Assembly (NCBI GenBank): GCA_017961625.1
Contig: JAGCWY010000133.1
Location: 84,533-148,532 of the forward strand
DNA from: Ruminococcus sp.
Lineage (GTDB): Bacteria > Bacillota > Clostridia > Oscillospirales > Ruminococcaceae
Reading direction: 5' to 3'
Length of the DNA: 64,000 nucleotides
The notes under the pieces were generated by a model. That model ran no database searches. It saw nothing but the letters and a program-made list of their open reading frames with translations, and had not been told where the DNA came from. The translations under genes and the position numbers were made by a program. Shown here piece by piece: positions 16,473-24,194 of the stretch; position 1 is the stretch's first letter, and every line of letters begins with the position of its first letter.

Positions 16473-18260
16473 ATGAAAATAAAATCCGTACAGATAGCAG
16501 GAATGCACAATGTGCCGTCTAAAATATATGATCTCGGCGATATGGCATATCTTTTCGGCAGGAACGGAGCAGGCAAGTCTACGGTCATGCAGGCTATCCA
16601 GTTTGCTTTACTCGGGTACATTCCGGGTACAGATAGGACCAAGACTGCTATGTTCCGTCATGCAAACGGAAAGCTTATGTCTGTTACTCTGACTTTCGAT
16701 AACGGACAGGTCGTGACAAGGACTATGGAGAAGTCGGGCAGTACTATCAAGATGACAACGCTACCTGACAGTTTCCGTCCCGAGAGCATTCTCGGAGAAC
16801 TTGAACTGCCGGTATTCAATTTCAACGAATTTGCGGCTATGTCAGCAAATAAGCTGAAAGACTGGTTCATAGGTTTTCTGCCCGACGAGGAGTCGGCTGT
16901 TGATTGGGAGGACCTGCTCTCCGCCAAACCCCTTGTATTTCCCGATGACAAGGAACTGCTTGACACCACGCTCGCGCATATATATGAGATGCAGGGGAAT
17001 GTACTCGACAAGGTAAGGCAGTTCAATGAATACTGCAAGGCTCAGGCAGGTAATTATAAGTTTGAAACTACAAGGCTTGAAAGCACGCTCCGGAGTCTGG
17101 TATTCTATGATGACTGCAGCGGCGGTATGAAGTTAGCCGAAATACAAGAGCAGATACGTGAAAAAGGTATACAGCTCGATGTTGCAAAAAGTCAGCAGGC
17201 TCTTTATTATGCAAATCTACAGAACGTTGAAAGGCTTGAAGTTATCCGCAGGGAAACAGGATTTTCGACTGCAGAGGAAATGGGAGTACGACTTGATGAA
17301 CTCGGTGCGGAGCTCAGAAGTCTTACGGAGCAGGAAACAGAACTCACACTTGATATACAGGCAGTGGAGCAGGCTGTTACTGAGAACAAGCTGAAATATG
17401 ACAGCAATAAACAAGTCATTGATGGTAATGGTATCTGCCCGTATACGAATACTGAATGCGTAAGTATAAAAGAGTATATCAGCAAGCTTATCAGTGAAAA
17501 TGCTCAGCTTTACGATAAACAGAATGCCTGCAGGAACGATATCAATAAGAAGCGCGATACCCTGTGCAGTATCAATACAAAGAAAGCGGCAGTAAAGCAG
17601 GAAGCTGACAGTCTCGGTGAGAAGATGGCAGCCTACGCAGCTATCAGTATTTCTTTGAACCATATAGACGAAGCCGGTGATCCTGCTGTGGAAGTGCAGA
17701 GACTATCTGATGAAATACAGGCTCTGAGAGAGACTGAAAAGCACCTTATAGCCAATGAGCAGTATGAAAAGCTTAAAGATACCGTATCGACCGATCTGTA
17801 TAAAGCCCAGCATATGCTGGATATCTATAAGGGATGGGAGAAGATAACAGGAGTGAACGCTCTGCAGTCTCAGCTTATGATATTGCCGTTTCAGCGTTTC
17901 GGGGAAAAAATCTCTGTATACCTCAGACAGTTCTTTAATTCCGATGTAACGGCTGAGTTCTTCGTGGGGGAGAAATCCAACAGCTTCAGCTTCGGTATAA
18001 ACAACGGGAAGTATATAGAGTATGATCTGCTTTCGAGCGGTGAGAAATGTCTGTATACATTATCCCTGCTTCTTGCGATAACTGAAAGCTCCGAGGCTCC
18101 GTTGAAACTTGTGCTTGTGGACGACCTGCTCGACCACCTCGACCCGGATAGAATAAAGGATTGCTTCTCAACCTTGTATAACAGTACAATACAGACTGTT
18201 ATCGCAGGCGTTCAGAAGTGCGAACATGAGCAGGCGGAGCAGTTTGTGATAAATGTTTAA
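16473..18260 (+). CDS. SbcC/Rad50/gp46-like recombination ATPase
   Basis: Predicted SMC-like ABC ATPase of 595 residues, near T4 gp46 in size. ATG 16473 follows GTGAGGTGTACT. Walker A is GRNGAGKS (residues 29-36). Long coiled coils flank a hook-like CPYTNTEC near residue 323, which replaces the usual CxxC. The C-terminus has the signature LLSSGEKCLYTLSLLLA and Walker B LKLVLVDDLLDHLD. Partners of this family are SbcD/gp47 nucleases, but none is visible in the window. It lies 16 bases after the AcrVA2-like gene and overlaps nothing. A likely role is DNA-end processing for recombination-dependent replication. Confidence 0.85.
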   Translation: MKIKSVQIAGMHNVPSKIYDLGDMAYLFGRNGAGKSTVMQAIQFALLGYIPGTDRTKTAMFRHANGKLMSVTLTFDNGQVVTRTMEKSGSTIKMTTLPDSFRPESILGELELPVFNFNEFAAMSANKLKDWFIGFLPDEESAVDWEDLLSAKPLVFPDDKELLDTTLAHIYEMQGNVLDKVRQFNEYCKAQAGNYKFETTRLESTLRSLVFYDDCSGGMKLAEIQEQIREKGIQLDVAKSQQALYYANLQNVERLEVIRRETGFSTAEEMGVRLDELGAELRSLTEQETELTLDIQAVEQAVTENKLKYDSNKQVIDGNGICPYTNTECVSIKEYISKLISENAQLYDKQNACRNDINKKRDTLCSINTKKAAVKQEADSLGEKMAAYAAISISLNHIDEAGDPAVEVQRLSDEIQALRETEKHLIANEQYEKLKDTVSTDLYKAQHMLDIYKGWEKITGVNALQSQLMILPFQRFGEKISVYLRQFFNSDVTAEFFVGEKSNSFSFGINNGKYIEYDLLSSGEKCLYTLSLLLAITESSEAPLKLVLVDDLLDHLDPDRIKDCFSTLYNSTIQTVIAGVQKCEHEQAEQFVINV

Positions 18261-18276
18261 GGAGAAATCACAAACT

Positions 18277-18732
18277 ATGGAACAGACGACCGCACGTTTA
18301 CCGCTTGACATGATAAAGCCTAATGAGATATATCCTGTGACTGTTAAAGGACTTCTGCCCCAGGGTATCATAGTTCAGCTTGATGGCACAGAGTATACGA
18401 CACTTATACATATCTCAAAGATAGCAAGGCGCTATGTGTCAGAGCCTGCCGAGTTCGTCAGTGTCGGAGACAAGTACAAGGCTCTCGGGCATATCGGCGG
18501 AAAACGTCCCGAGCTCATATTGTCACATCTTGACTTACAGCCGAAACGTACTGCGGAGCAAGTCAGAAAGCCGAGCAGGGTCCCTGTTGCTGAGGAGTAT
18601 GTCCCGAAGCAGCACGTATTCAAGTCACTTGACGAGATGATCTCAGAAGCGAACAGGGCATATAAGGATAAAACAGCTTCAAAGGATAAGCAGTCAAGAC
18701 TTCGCAGGCGCAATGCAGGCGGCAGAAAATAG
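18277..18732 (+). CDS. S1-domain RNA-binding protein
   Basis: Protein of 151 residues. ATG 18277 is chosen because TTAAGGAG lies 12-18 bases upstream, overlapping the previous stop. An S1/OB fold spans about residues 12-88: a strand pattern with QGIIVQLDGTEYTTLIHISK, a VGDKY turn and a closing ELILSHLDL strand. The C-terminal 60 residues are basic and likely disordered (SKDKQSRLRRRNAGGRK). S1 domains bind single-stranded RNA. Its target is unknown. An AACCTTGTATA sequence at 18170 could serve as its own promoter. Confidence 0.8.
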   Translation: MEQTTARLPLDMIKPNEIYPVTVKGLLPQGIIVQLDGTEYTTLIHISKIARRYVSEPAEFVSVGDKYKALGHIGGKRPELILSHLDLQPKRTAEQVRKPSRVPVAEEYVPKQHVFKSLDEMISEANRAYKDKTASKDKQSRLRRRNAGGRK

Positions 18733-18754
18733 CATTTTTCTTTTCCTCAAAATA

Positions 18755-18900
18755 TATTTACCCGGTACGGGAGTGCCGGGCATATGGGGAGCTTCGGGTA
18801 ACTCCCGGAGATCCTCACCCGTCCGTCCGCACGGACAGTCTAAATACTCCTTGTTCGGGGCTCGCACAAACGGTCGATCACCCGTTGTGTATCCTTTTTG
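18755..18900 (+). ncRNA. candidate structured RNA ending in a terminator
   Basis: This 146-base GC-rich stretch has no convincing gene and at least four hairpins in a row. They are an 8-bp stem with a GGGA tetraloop (18761-18780), a 5-bp stem (about 18787-18806), a 6-bp stem around GTCCGTCCGCACGGAC, and a terminator stem (18865-18873 with 18882-18889) followed by TATCCTTTTT. No promoter is obvious, so it could be a processed 3' end of the S1-gene transcript. I match it to no RNA family. Confidence 0.45.
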
Positions 18901-19073
18901 ATAACAAAATGCTGGATTCATTTGATTTTTGCGAGCCTTTTCTTTGCACAGAAGCAGGTCACAACTGCAGACGTGCCACCAACCTTTCAGCAGCGGAGCA
19001 GATATTCTTTTTTTCGGGCCTGCTCCGTCCGCGCCAGCTCAATGTCATTGGACATCTCCTATAAATTATGGGA
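18901..19073. other. gap without a recognisable gene
   Basis: Between the candidate RNA and the convergent terminator I see no gene with a ribosome site. It includes a T-rich stretch at about 19007-19016 next to short GCTCC-type repeats that may form another hairpin. Confidence 0.4.
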
Positions 19074-19107
19074 AAAGCACCTCCGCTTAAAACGGAAGTG
19101 CTTTTTC
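19074..19107. terminator. bidirectional terminator
   Basis: A stem of about 10 bp with one mismatch (19075-19085 with 19093-19103) is flanked by A's on the left and T's on the right. It can end rightward transcription and the leftward regulator transcript. Confidence 0.75.
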
Positions 19108-19108
19108 C

Positions 19109-19432
19109 TTAATATTCTTTTTTCTTGGTGAGGTCGTCTATTATACGACCGTCAATGGCATTACAGATATACACATTCATGCTCGTACCCATTGCTTTTG
19201 CATGATCTGCTATCACATCTTTATATCCTTTTTTTACTCTGATAGTTATTCTGTCGTAGTGCTGGTTTGAATATTTCTCTGCTGCACGCATACGGTTTCT
19301 GCCCATGAACATCTTAGCGCAATCTACGCAGTATATCTGAGCACCTGAGTTCTTAGGGAAAGTAACTCCGCAGTTTCTGCATTCACCGTCACCCCAGTTC
19401 ACCTTTCTGCCGGTGGTCTCGGTTTCAGCCAT
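19109..19432 (-). CDS. zinc-ribbon plus ribbon-helix-helix regulator
   Basis: Predicted DNA-binding regulator of 107 residues. The N-terminal half has CRNC (residues 18-21) and CVDC (about 35-38), a zinc ribbon. The C-terminal half has a ribbon-helix-helix pattern: strand YDRITIRVKKGY, helix KDVIADHAKAMG, then TSMNVYICNAIDGRIIDDL. Ribbon-helix-helix proteins such as Arc and Omega bind short repeated heptads as dimers. The gene is divergent from the accessory operon, and both promoters carry TCAC/GGTGA elements, so autoregulation and control of all class I promoters is a reasonable inference. It starts with ATG after an AAAGGACGTGG ribosome site. Confidence 0.8.
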   Translation of the reverse strand: MAETETTGRKVNWGDGECRNCGVTFPKNSGAQIYCVDCAKMFMGRNRMRAAEKYSNQHYDRITIRVKKGYKDVIADHAKAMGTSMNVYICNAIDGRIIDDLTKKKEY

Positions 19433-19466
19433 GCTACCACGTCCTTTCGGGTATTTTGCTACCCTT

Positions 19467-19495
19467 ATTATATCACATCACCGGGGTGCTGTCAA
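19467..19495 (-). promoter_or_regulatory. class I promoter for the regulator gene
   Basis: On the minus strand TTGACA (19495-19490), 17 bases, TATAAT (19472-19467). The spacer ends GGTGATGTGA, close to GGTGACATGA in the other class I promoters. Confidence 0.8.
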
Positions 19496-19530
19496 TATAC
19501 AATATCAATATATTTTTCTTCGGAAAGGTA

Positions 19531-19559
19531 TTGACAATCACATGGTGACATGATATAAT
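19531..19559 (+). promoter_or_regulatory. class I promoter for the accessory operon
   Basis: TTGACA (19531-19536), 17 bases, TATAAT (19554-19559). The whole span from -35 to -10 is identical to that at 6567-6595. It is back to back with the regulator's promoter. Confidence 0.85.
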
Positions 19560-19609
19560 ATATTTAAGGATATGAAAAACCCTTAGTCTGGTGTTACGGA
19601 GGTGCAAGT

Positions 19610-19852
19610 ATGCAATATACGGATAAATTTGTTACACTGAAACCCTGGGCGAGAAAAGATAAGGACAGATCGCGCAAGGCGAGAAATCTTTACAGAGTAG
19701 TGCGTGAGTCAACAAATGCTGTTCTTGTATTTTCAGTTGATATCGGTCAGAGACCCGGCTATGAGAATTTCTGGGCTCCCAAGATCGCAGTGACCGGAAC
19801 TTATGAGACAGACCCTGTGGGTAACTGCGGAAAAACGGAAAGGTGGGTATAA
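19610..19852 (+). CDS. accessory operon protein 1, 80 aa
   Basis: Unrecognised basic protein. It starts at ATG 19610 after ACGGAGGTGCAAGT and is the first gene of the operon behind the class I promoter at 19531. The first half is rich in Lys/Arg (KPWARKDKDRSRKARNLYR), suggesting nucleic-acid contact. The second half has alternating hydrophobic residues (AVLVFSVDIG). Early expression is inferred from its promoter. Confidence 0.75.
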   Translation: MQYTDKFVTLKPWARKDKDRSRKARNLYRVVRESTNAVLVFSVDIGQRPGYENFWAPKIAVTGTYETDPVGNCGKTERWV

Positions 19853-19856
19853 CGTT

Positions 19857-20123
19857 ATGAGAAAGCTGAAAGGGCAGGCAAGGGACACTGCATTGCAGCT
19901 TATACAGCACAGCAACGAGCTTACAGCAGCACTTGATGAACTCATGGAGAAATACAAGATGATATACCTTGAAAGAGAGTGTGCCCTGAACACTTTGCGA
20001 GTGTATAAAGGGAGAGGCATTATAACCGAAGCAGAAATGCCGAAAATCAAAAGGCATAACATTCAGAAAGGGCTTGCGGAGTATCGTAAGATCCGCAAGG
20101 TGATCAAGGAGGGCGTAAAATGA
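19857..20123 (+). CDS. accessory operon protein 2, helical, 88 aa
   Basis: Unrecognised. ATG 19857 follows AGGTGGGTATAACGTT and lies just after the upstream stop. It is almost entirely helical, with a Lys/Arg-rich start (MRKLKGQARDTALQ) and C-terminus (AEYRKIRKVIKEGVK), and probably forms a short coiled coil. It overlaps the next start by four bases (ATGA), so the two are translationally coupled. Confidence 0.75.
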   Translation: MRKLKGQARDTALQLIQHSNELTAALDELMEKYKMIYLERECALNTLRVYKGRGIITEAEMPKIKRHNIQKGLAEYRKIRKVIKEGVK

Positions 20124-20524
20124 ACGAAAAGAGTACGGTCACAACAAAATTCATGGCTGAGTGTATGTTTTCTTTTTACGGGATAAGCAAAATGGCTGCC
20201 CGTATAATTGAATTCCTGTACCGCAACAATGGATTTGATGGTGGCTTTTCTGCGATGTGTGCAGCGTTTGAACTGACAACAGGTCCTAACGGGCAGACAC
20301 CGAACATCAGAAATACCTGTCTGAGACTGGAGCAGGCTGAGATCATTACCATTACATGGGAGAAAGAACGTGTAGTAAGCCGTATAGAACTTACACCTAA
20401 CTGGTATTTCAATCTTCGGAGTCACGAGGATATAATCGCAAAGACACTGTCTCAGCAAAGCAGGCTAGCCATAGTAAGTCCGAACAGCCAAGGGGGCGGC
20501 AAACGTGAGGGCGGTAAGACATAA
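20120..20524 (+). CDS. putative winged-helix protein, 134 aa
   Basis: A possible winged-helix DNA-binding protein. Residues 18-90 show a helix, a turn-helix (GFSAMCAAFELTTG) and a second helix (PNIRNTCLRLEQAEIITI), followed by a beta pair (ITWEKERVVSRIELT) as in the wing. The assignment is by pattern only. Its 3' end overlaps the next gene by 20 bases. The GTG start of that gene lies inside this one, so both belong to the same transcript. Confidence 0.65.
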   Translation: MNEKSTVTTKFMAECMFSFYGISKMAARIIEFLYRNNGFDGGFSAMCAAFELTTGPNGQTPNIRNTCLRLEQAEIITITWEKERVVSRIELTPNWYFNLRSHEDIIAKTLSQQSRLAIVSPNSQGGGKREGGKT

Positions 20525-21125
20525 GCGTGCGGATGTCATCAGACAGTTCATTCGCGGCGAATGTGCTGTTGCAGTCGATGACACCAACTATGCGGAAATT
20601 AAGGGAGGAGTTACTATGAAAGCATTAAAAGGGTTCAACCCCTGTGAGAACAGGGCAGACAGTATTTCAAAGACAGCTCTGCTTGCTGCCGTTGAAATGG
20701 AGATAGCAGATATCGAAAGCTATGAACAGGGGCAGGATAAAGCTGAACTAAGTGAGCGACAGCAGGGTATGCTCACAGCGTACAGGACCGTACTTGCGCT
20801 TGTATACGACCTTACACGCAGTACAAAGTCCCGTATCATAGAGTACTTCCTGCGTGGTGACGTTTTTGTAGTTGTGAACAGATCAAACTACCATGATTTC
20901 CTCACAGAGGTCGAAAAGGCTGATCCGAAGCTCAGATGGGCAAACGGTGTGCCCTGCTCCAAGTGGGCTCCCTATGATGACGAAATTCCTTACCTACTGG
21001 ACGTTACTCATTACCCGAGCGGTACACGCAGTCTCGGGGCAACATACTATGATGAAGATTACAACATGACTGCCCTGGATATTTCAAAGGACAGTGTGGT
21101 GTTCTGGTCACAACTGAGGGACTGA
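20505..21125 (+). CDS. duplicated-motif protein, 206 aa (internal start possible)
   Basis: Unrecognised. The frame opens at GTG 20505. A much stronger ribosome site (AAGGGAGGAGTTACT) precedes an in-frame ATG at 20616, so a 169-residue short form is likely made and may be the main product. The N-terminal segment VIRQFIRGECAVAVDDTNY echoes RIIEYFLRGDVFVVVNRSNY near residue 108, an internal duplication. The long form has both copies and the short form only one. The C-terminal half is acidic and aromatic. Confidence 0.65.
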   Translation: MRAVRHKRADVIRQFIRGECAVAVDDTNYAEIKGGVTMKALKGFNPCENRADSISKTALLAAVEMEIADIESYEQGQDKAELSERQQGMLTAYRTVLALVYDLTRSTKSRIIEYFLRGDVFVVVNRSNYHDFLTEVEKADPKLRWANGVPCSKWAPYDDEIPYLLDVTHYPSGTRSLGATYYDEDYNMTALDISKDSVVFWSQLRD

Positions 21126-21126
21126 T

Positions 21127-21879
21127 ATGAGGAAAAAGACTGATTTGGACGCTGTAAGGCGTACAGCTATAATGTTCCTTTATCTCACTCCTGAGCCTGT
21201 GAAGGCATTTCCTGTTTTTGTCACACACCCATTCTTCGATAACAGTGTGGTGATGCGTAAGACAAAATCGGGGTTTGAGAGCGTAGACATACTTGCAGAG
21301 CCTGAGAAGTTCGAGGAAGTTCGTATTCAGCTCAGAGAAGAACTGAAACAGGCAGATCTCGACCGTATCTTTTTCCGAATGCTTACTAAGTACCATCTTG
21401 CGTTTCTCAAACACGTAAAGATGTATATGAGCAAAGATGATTTCGAGTATCATCTTGCTTATGCATGGGTGGCCTCCGAAAATCCTAACCAGGACGTTAA
21501 TGTATCTGTCACTGAGCTCATACAATGGTTCAGTGCCGCTGACCGCAGGAATCTTATGGGCGAGGACGAGCTGGGGTACTATAACGCACTGCCCGATAAG
21601 GTAAAGATATACAGGGGTGTAGCCGTAGGCAGAGCGGAACGGCAGGGGCTCTCATGGACCTGCAACAGGGAGACTGCCGAATGGTTCTCGCACAGGTTTG
21701 ATACCAAAACAAAACACGGATACATCATCGAGGGTGAAGTAGACAAAACTGACATATTCGCGTATTTGAACAGCAGAGGTGAGGACGAAATACTTTGCAA
21801 TTCAAAGAAAGTACGGATAGAAAGGAGAATATATCATGACCAAGGGCAAGAAGTTCCATATCGAGTACGTAGCAGGTGA
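21127..21879 (+). CDS. predicted mono-ADP-ribosyltransferase
   Basis: A 250-residue protein with the R-S-E signature of ADP-ribosyltransferases in its C-terminal half: R163 in IYRGV, S176-T178 in GLSWT followed by the helix NRETAEWFSHRF, and E219-x-E221 in GEDEIL, then the closing strand KKVRIERR. Residues 1-140 are unrecognised and helical and may set the target. Enzymes of this fold move ADP-ribose from NAD+ to proteins or nucleic acids; T4 Alt and ModA modify host RNA polymerase and other proteins. Its place in an operon with a class I promoter fits early host takeover. The target is unknown. Confidence 0.7.
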   Translation: MRKKTDLDAVRRTAIMFLYLTPEPVKAFPVFVTHPFFDNSVVMRKTKSGFESVDILAEPEKFEEVRIQLREELKQADLDRIFFRMLTKYHLAFLKHVKMYMSKDDFEYHLAYAWVASENPNQDVNVSVTELIQWFSAADRRNLMGEDELGYYNALPDKVKIYRGVAVGRAERQGLSWTCNRETAEWFSHRFDTKTKHGYIIEGEVDKTDIFAYLNSRGEDEILCNSKKVRIERRIYHDQGQEVPYRVRSR

Positions 21880-22036
21880 TCGTGTCGAGACCAAGGAATA
21901 CGACAGTAATTACCATTTTATAAACAAACTGCTTGAAATCAGGGTGAACGGCTGTATAAAGCGGCTCGTCGTACTGGGCGAGGAGATCCCGGTGGCTTCG
22001 GACACTATCTACAAAATGATACGAAGATTTAGCTGA
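21836..22036 (+). CDS. small basic protein overlapping the transferase gene, 66 aa
   Basis: Unrecognised. ATG 21836 follows GAAAGGAGAATATATC, a good ribosome site lying inside the 3' end of the ADP-ribosyltransferase gene, with a 44-base overlap in another frame. The product is basic, starting MTKGKKFHIEYVAG and ending in a helix (DTIYKMIRRFS). The tight overlap suggests coupled synthesis, so a partner or immunity role is conceivable but not shown. Confidence 0.75.
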   Translation: MTKGKKFHIEYVAGDRVETKEYDSNYHFINKLLEIRVNGCIKRLVVLGEEIPVASDTIYKMIRRFS

Positions 22037-22050
22037 ATGACCTGACCCAA

Positions 22051-22083
22051 AACGGACCACTGCATATCGTAGTGGTCCTTTTC
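22051..22083 (+). terminator. intrinsic terminator of the accessory operon
   Basis: An 8-bp stem (22054-22061 with 22071-22078) is followed by CCTTTTC. Confidence 0.75.
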
Positions 22084-22111
22084 ATTAATATATAAATATT
22101 TCTCTGAACTA

Positions 22112-22140
22112 TTGACTTTAGTCTTGCTTTGGTGTATACT
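22112..22140 (+). promoter_or_regulatory. sigma-70-type promoter
   Basis: TTGACT (22112-22117), 17 bases, TATACT (22135-22140). The spacer ends GGTG but lacks the rest of the class I operator. It reads into the gene at 22214. Confidence 0.7.
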
Positions 22141-22213
22141 AATATTAGGATATAGATAACCTAATCAGAAACAATGTAAACCAGCTTACCGTAAATCCAA
22201 AGGGGGACTGTTT

Positions 22214-22822
22214 ATGGCAAGGTATCCGAGTTGTGTGGCAAGGTACAGACTGAACGGACAGGAAGTGCTTGCTCAGTTTACAGGCAAAGAGAAAAAGAAT
22301 GAGCATGATATGTTCATGTTCAGGGTGTTCGGTACAAACGATATCAGTACCGTAAATCAGAACCCTGCTATCCTCAACGATTATGATATACGGGGGTACG
22401 GGGATACCCGTGTGGACTCCATGGTAGAACTTATACAGGAGTATTTCCACGAGTATGAGACCATTATCGAGAGAGATAAAAAGACTTTCACGGATACTGT
22501 TAAGCTGGTGGGCGAAGCATACTGTCCTGTCGTGGAATTCGAGCTTCCCAGGGGCTTTAAGAAAGCTATCGGTGAGATACGTGCGGATTGCAGATACGAA
22601 GCTGTCAGACAGTTGGTCGAATTGTTCAGAGGTTGCGGACTGTATAACGTAAGGTGGCATCGTGAGAAGTCTACGTTCTTCCTCGACGAGCGCATAGAGG
22701 TGTCTATAATCTACTGTGCGGAGCGTATAACCGAAGTTTCCTTTTATGAGAAGAACAATTATCTCGAAAAGGATCTGTCAAAAAGGGTACATTATAAAAG
22801 GCTGAAATACGAATGGAGATGA
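22214..22822 (+). CDS. unknown protein, 202 aa
   Basis: Unrecognised. ATG 22214 follows AAAGGGGGACTGTTT. It begins MARYPSCVARYRLNGQEVLAQFTG, an apparent beta-rich small domain, followed by a central helical part (SMVELIQEYFHEYETIIERD) and an alpha/beta C-terminal domain with a basic end (RVHYKRLKYEWR). It is the first gene of a two-gene unit with its own promoter and terminator. Confidence 0.75.
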   Translation: MARYPSCVARYRLNGQEVLAQFTGKEKKNEHDMFMFRVFGTNDISTVNQNPAILNDYDIRGYGDTRVDSMVELIQEYFHEYETIIERDKKTFTDTVKLVGEAYCPVVEFELPRGFKKAIGEIRADCRYEAVRQLVELFRGCGLYNVRWHREKSTFFLDERIEVSIIYCAERITEVSFYEKNNYLEKDLSKRVHYKRLKYEWR

Positions 22823-22827
22823 TCAGT

Positions 22828-23013
22828 ATGAAAAAACATGAAGTAATTACTGTATGTTATGGACAGGAGCAGAGATGGGGCAGCAGGGAAGAAGCGCAGG
22901 AATTCTTCCTTGAGGCGATGCTGAACAGCGACGGAGCTGAGTGCAACAGGTACACTAATGTTTACTGCAAGCTCCTTAATGGACAGGATCATTGTACCGA
23001 TATTGAAGAATAG
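22828..23013 (+). CDS. conserved small mobile-element protein, 61 aa
   Basis: ATG 22828 follows GGAGATGATCAGT. The product starts MKKHEVITVCYGQEQRWGS and carries REEAQEFFLEAM and CNRYTNVYCKLLNGQDHC. From memory, close relatives of this small protein are common in Firmicutes plasmids, conjugative elements and phages without known function. The pattern fits a small alpha/beta fold. It is co-transcribed with the 202-aa gene and followed at once by a terminator. Confidence 0.75.
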   Translation: MKKHEVITVCYGQEQRWGSREEAQEFFLEAMLNSDGAECNRYTNVYCKLLNGQDHCTDIEE

Positions 23014-23020
23014 CAAAATT

Positions 23021-23050
23021 TGACCCCATGTATCGCACATGGGGTTTTTA
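23021..23050. terminator. bidirectional terminator before thyX
   Basis: A 9-bp stem (23023-23031 with 23037-23045) with TTTTTATTTA on the right and AAAATTTG on the left, serving the plus gene and the minus thyX gene. Confidence 0.85.
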
Positions 23051-23051
23051 T

Positions 23052-23741
23052 TTACTCTACGATCTGCTTTGGGTATCTTCCGCAGCATTTCTCCTCAGGG
23101 CAGTAACCCAGCTCCTTGCATTTAGGGTAAAACGTCAGATCAATAAATGTTTTCCATTCCTCTGAGTATTCGCTCAGAGCTTTTTTTATGTCCGGGAACA
23201 GTTCGTCTCTATATTCCCAGAATGCTGTATGACATTCTCTGTTCCTTGACATATCCATAAGGTTTCTGCCATTCGTGCCGACTACACATTTTGTAGTCAT
23301 GCCAAAGGGCAGCAGCATTGAACTGTCTTCTTTCGGAATGTGATATATTTCTTCAAGTGTACGTATCTTTTCCCTGATTTCAAGCATGGCTGTCTGATAC
23401 AAAGCCGCAGCCGCAGAGTTCTCTTTTATACTGTCTGGCACTATATACTTGAAATTCCCATATCCTATATACCTTGTTGAAGCCTGCAGACGGGTAGGAC
23501 TCCCCCCTATATGCGTGTAGAACTCACGTATGACCTTTGCAGAATATCCGTCAAGCACCATAGATACCCAGCCAAATTCATAGGTCCTGCCGTGCCTGTG
23601 GTTTATGCAATCTATTCCGCGTTCATAGTTTTTCTTATCGTCTGATGTGTCTGAGCCGTAACATGTGCCTGCATTTCTGCCTATAACAGTGATAGGGTCT
23701 TTTACGGTCTCGGACTGAATTATTACTGTTCCCATAATCAA
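23052..23741 (-). CDS. thyX: flavin-dependent thymidylate synthase
   Basis: A 229-residue ThyX-family protein, which makes dTMP from dUMP using methylene-tetrahydrofolate and reduced FAD. RHGRTYEF (residues 49-56) and RLQASTRY (84-91) correspond to the FAD/dUMP binding part and the ThyX motif. The following helices and the MTTKCVVGTNGRNLMDMSRNR region also fit. The length is usual for the family. It works in the same pathway as the dCMP deaminase at 34.98 kb, supplying thymidine for phage DNA. It overlaps the upstream minus gene by 4 bases (ATGA). Confidence 0.93.
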   Translation of the reverse strand: MIMGTVIIQSETVKDPITVIGRNAGTCYGSDTSDDKKNYERGIDCINHRHGRTYEFGWVSMVLDGYSAKVIREFYTHIGGSPTRLQASTRYIGYGNFKYIVPDSIKENSAAAALYQTAMLEIREKIRTLEEIYHIPKEDSSMLLPFGMTTKCVVGTNGRNLMDMSRNRECHTAFWEYRDELFPDIKKALSEYSEEWKTFIDLTFYPKCKELGYCPEEKCCGRYPKQIVE

Positions 23742-24079
23742 ATTCCTTTCAGTTCACGTTTAAGTTCTTTCAGAATGCAGGAATACCTTGCATTGCTTGT
23801 GACATCTACTGAGATGACTTCGACATTGTAATTATTAAAGGTAAGAATAAATATTGCTGAATACAGTATTTGTACAAAATTTTCATGAAACATCAGAGTG
23901 AGACTGCTCGTTTCTCCCATATGTACTGACAGTACACAGCCATTTGATAACCCTTTGGTATATATACGGGTATTTACAATCTCTTCAGATTTAAGCTTCT
24001 GATCAAATTTAAAGCCATGCCGACCAAGCACTGCGACAGCTTCCTGCTCCAAGGTCTTGAAAGATTTTGGCCTTGCCAA
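23738..24079 (-). CDS. unknown protein upstream of thyX, 113 aa
   Basis: Unrecognised. It begins MARPKSFKTLEQEAVAVLG, a basic N-terminus with a helix, followed by a beta-rich, hydrophobic middle (VQILYSAIFILTFNNYNVEVISVDV). The stretch is not long enough to be a sure membrane segment. It is the first gene of a two-gene minus transcript with thyX, read from class II promoter D at 24.11-24.15 kb. Confidence 0.75.
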   Translation of the reverse strand: MARPKSFKTLEQEAVAVLGRHGFKFDQKLKSEEIVNTRIYTKGLSNGCVLSVHMGETSSLTLMFHENFVQILYSAIFILTFNNYNVEVISVDVTSNARYSCILKELKRELKGI

Positions 24080-24112
24080 TAGTACACACCCCCTTGTGTT
24101 TTACCCTGCTGA

Positions 24113-24150
24113 TATACATAACGAGGTCAGAAATAGAAAAAACGGCAGAC
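24113..24150 (-). promoter_or_regulatory. class II promoter D
   Basis: On the minus strand: GTCTGCCGTTTTTT, 12 bases, TCGTTATGTATA, with spacing identical to the copies at 13.19, 46.41 and 54.90 kb. It points into the gene ending at 24079 and lies 30 bases upstream of it. Confidence 0.75.
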
Positions 24151-24160
24151 CTGGTTCAAT

Positions 24161-24171
24161 AACCTTGTATA
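24161..24171 (+). promoter_or_regulatory. class III promoter motif before the tail genes
   Basis: AACCTTGTATA followed by TTAAAA, 24 bases ahead of the start codon at 24195. It is divergent from class II promoter D. Confidence 0.5.
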
Positions 24172-24194
24172 TTAAAAACCACGGAGGTGAGTAT

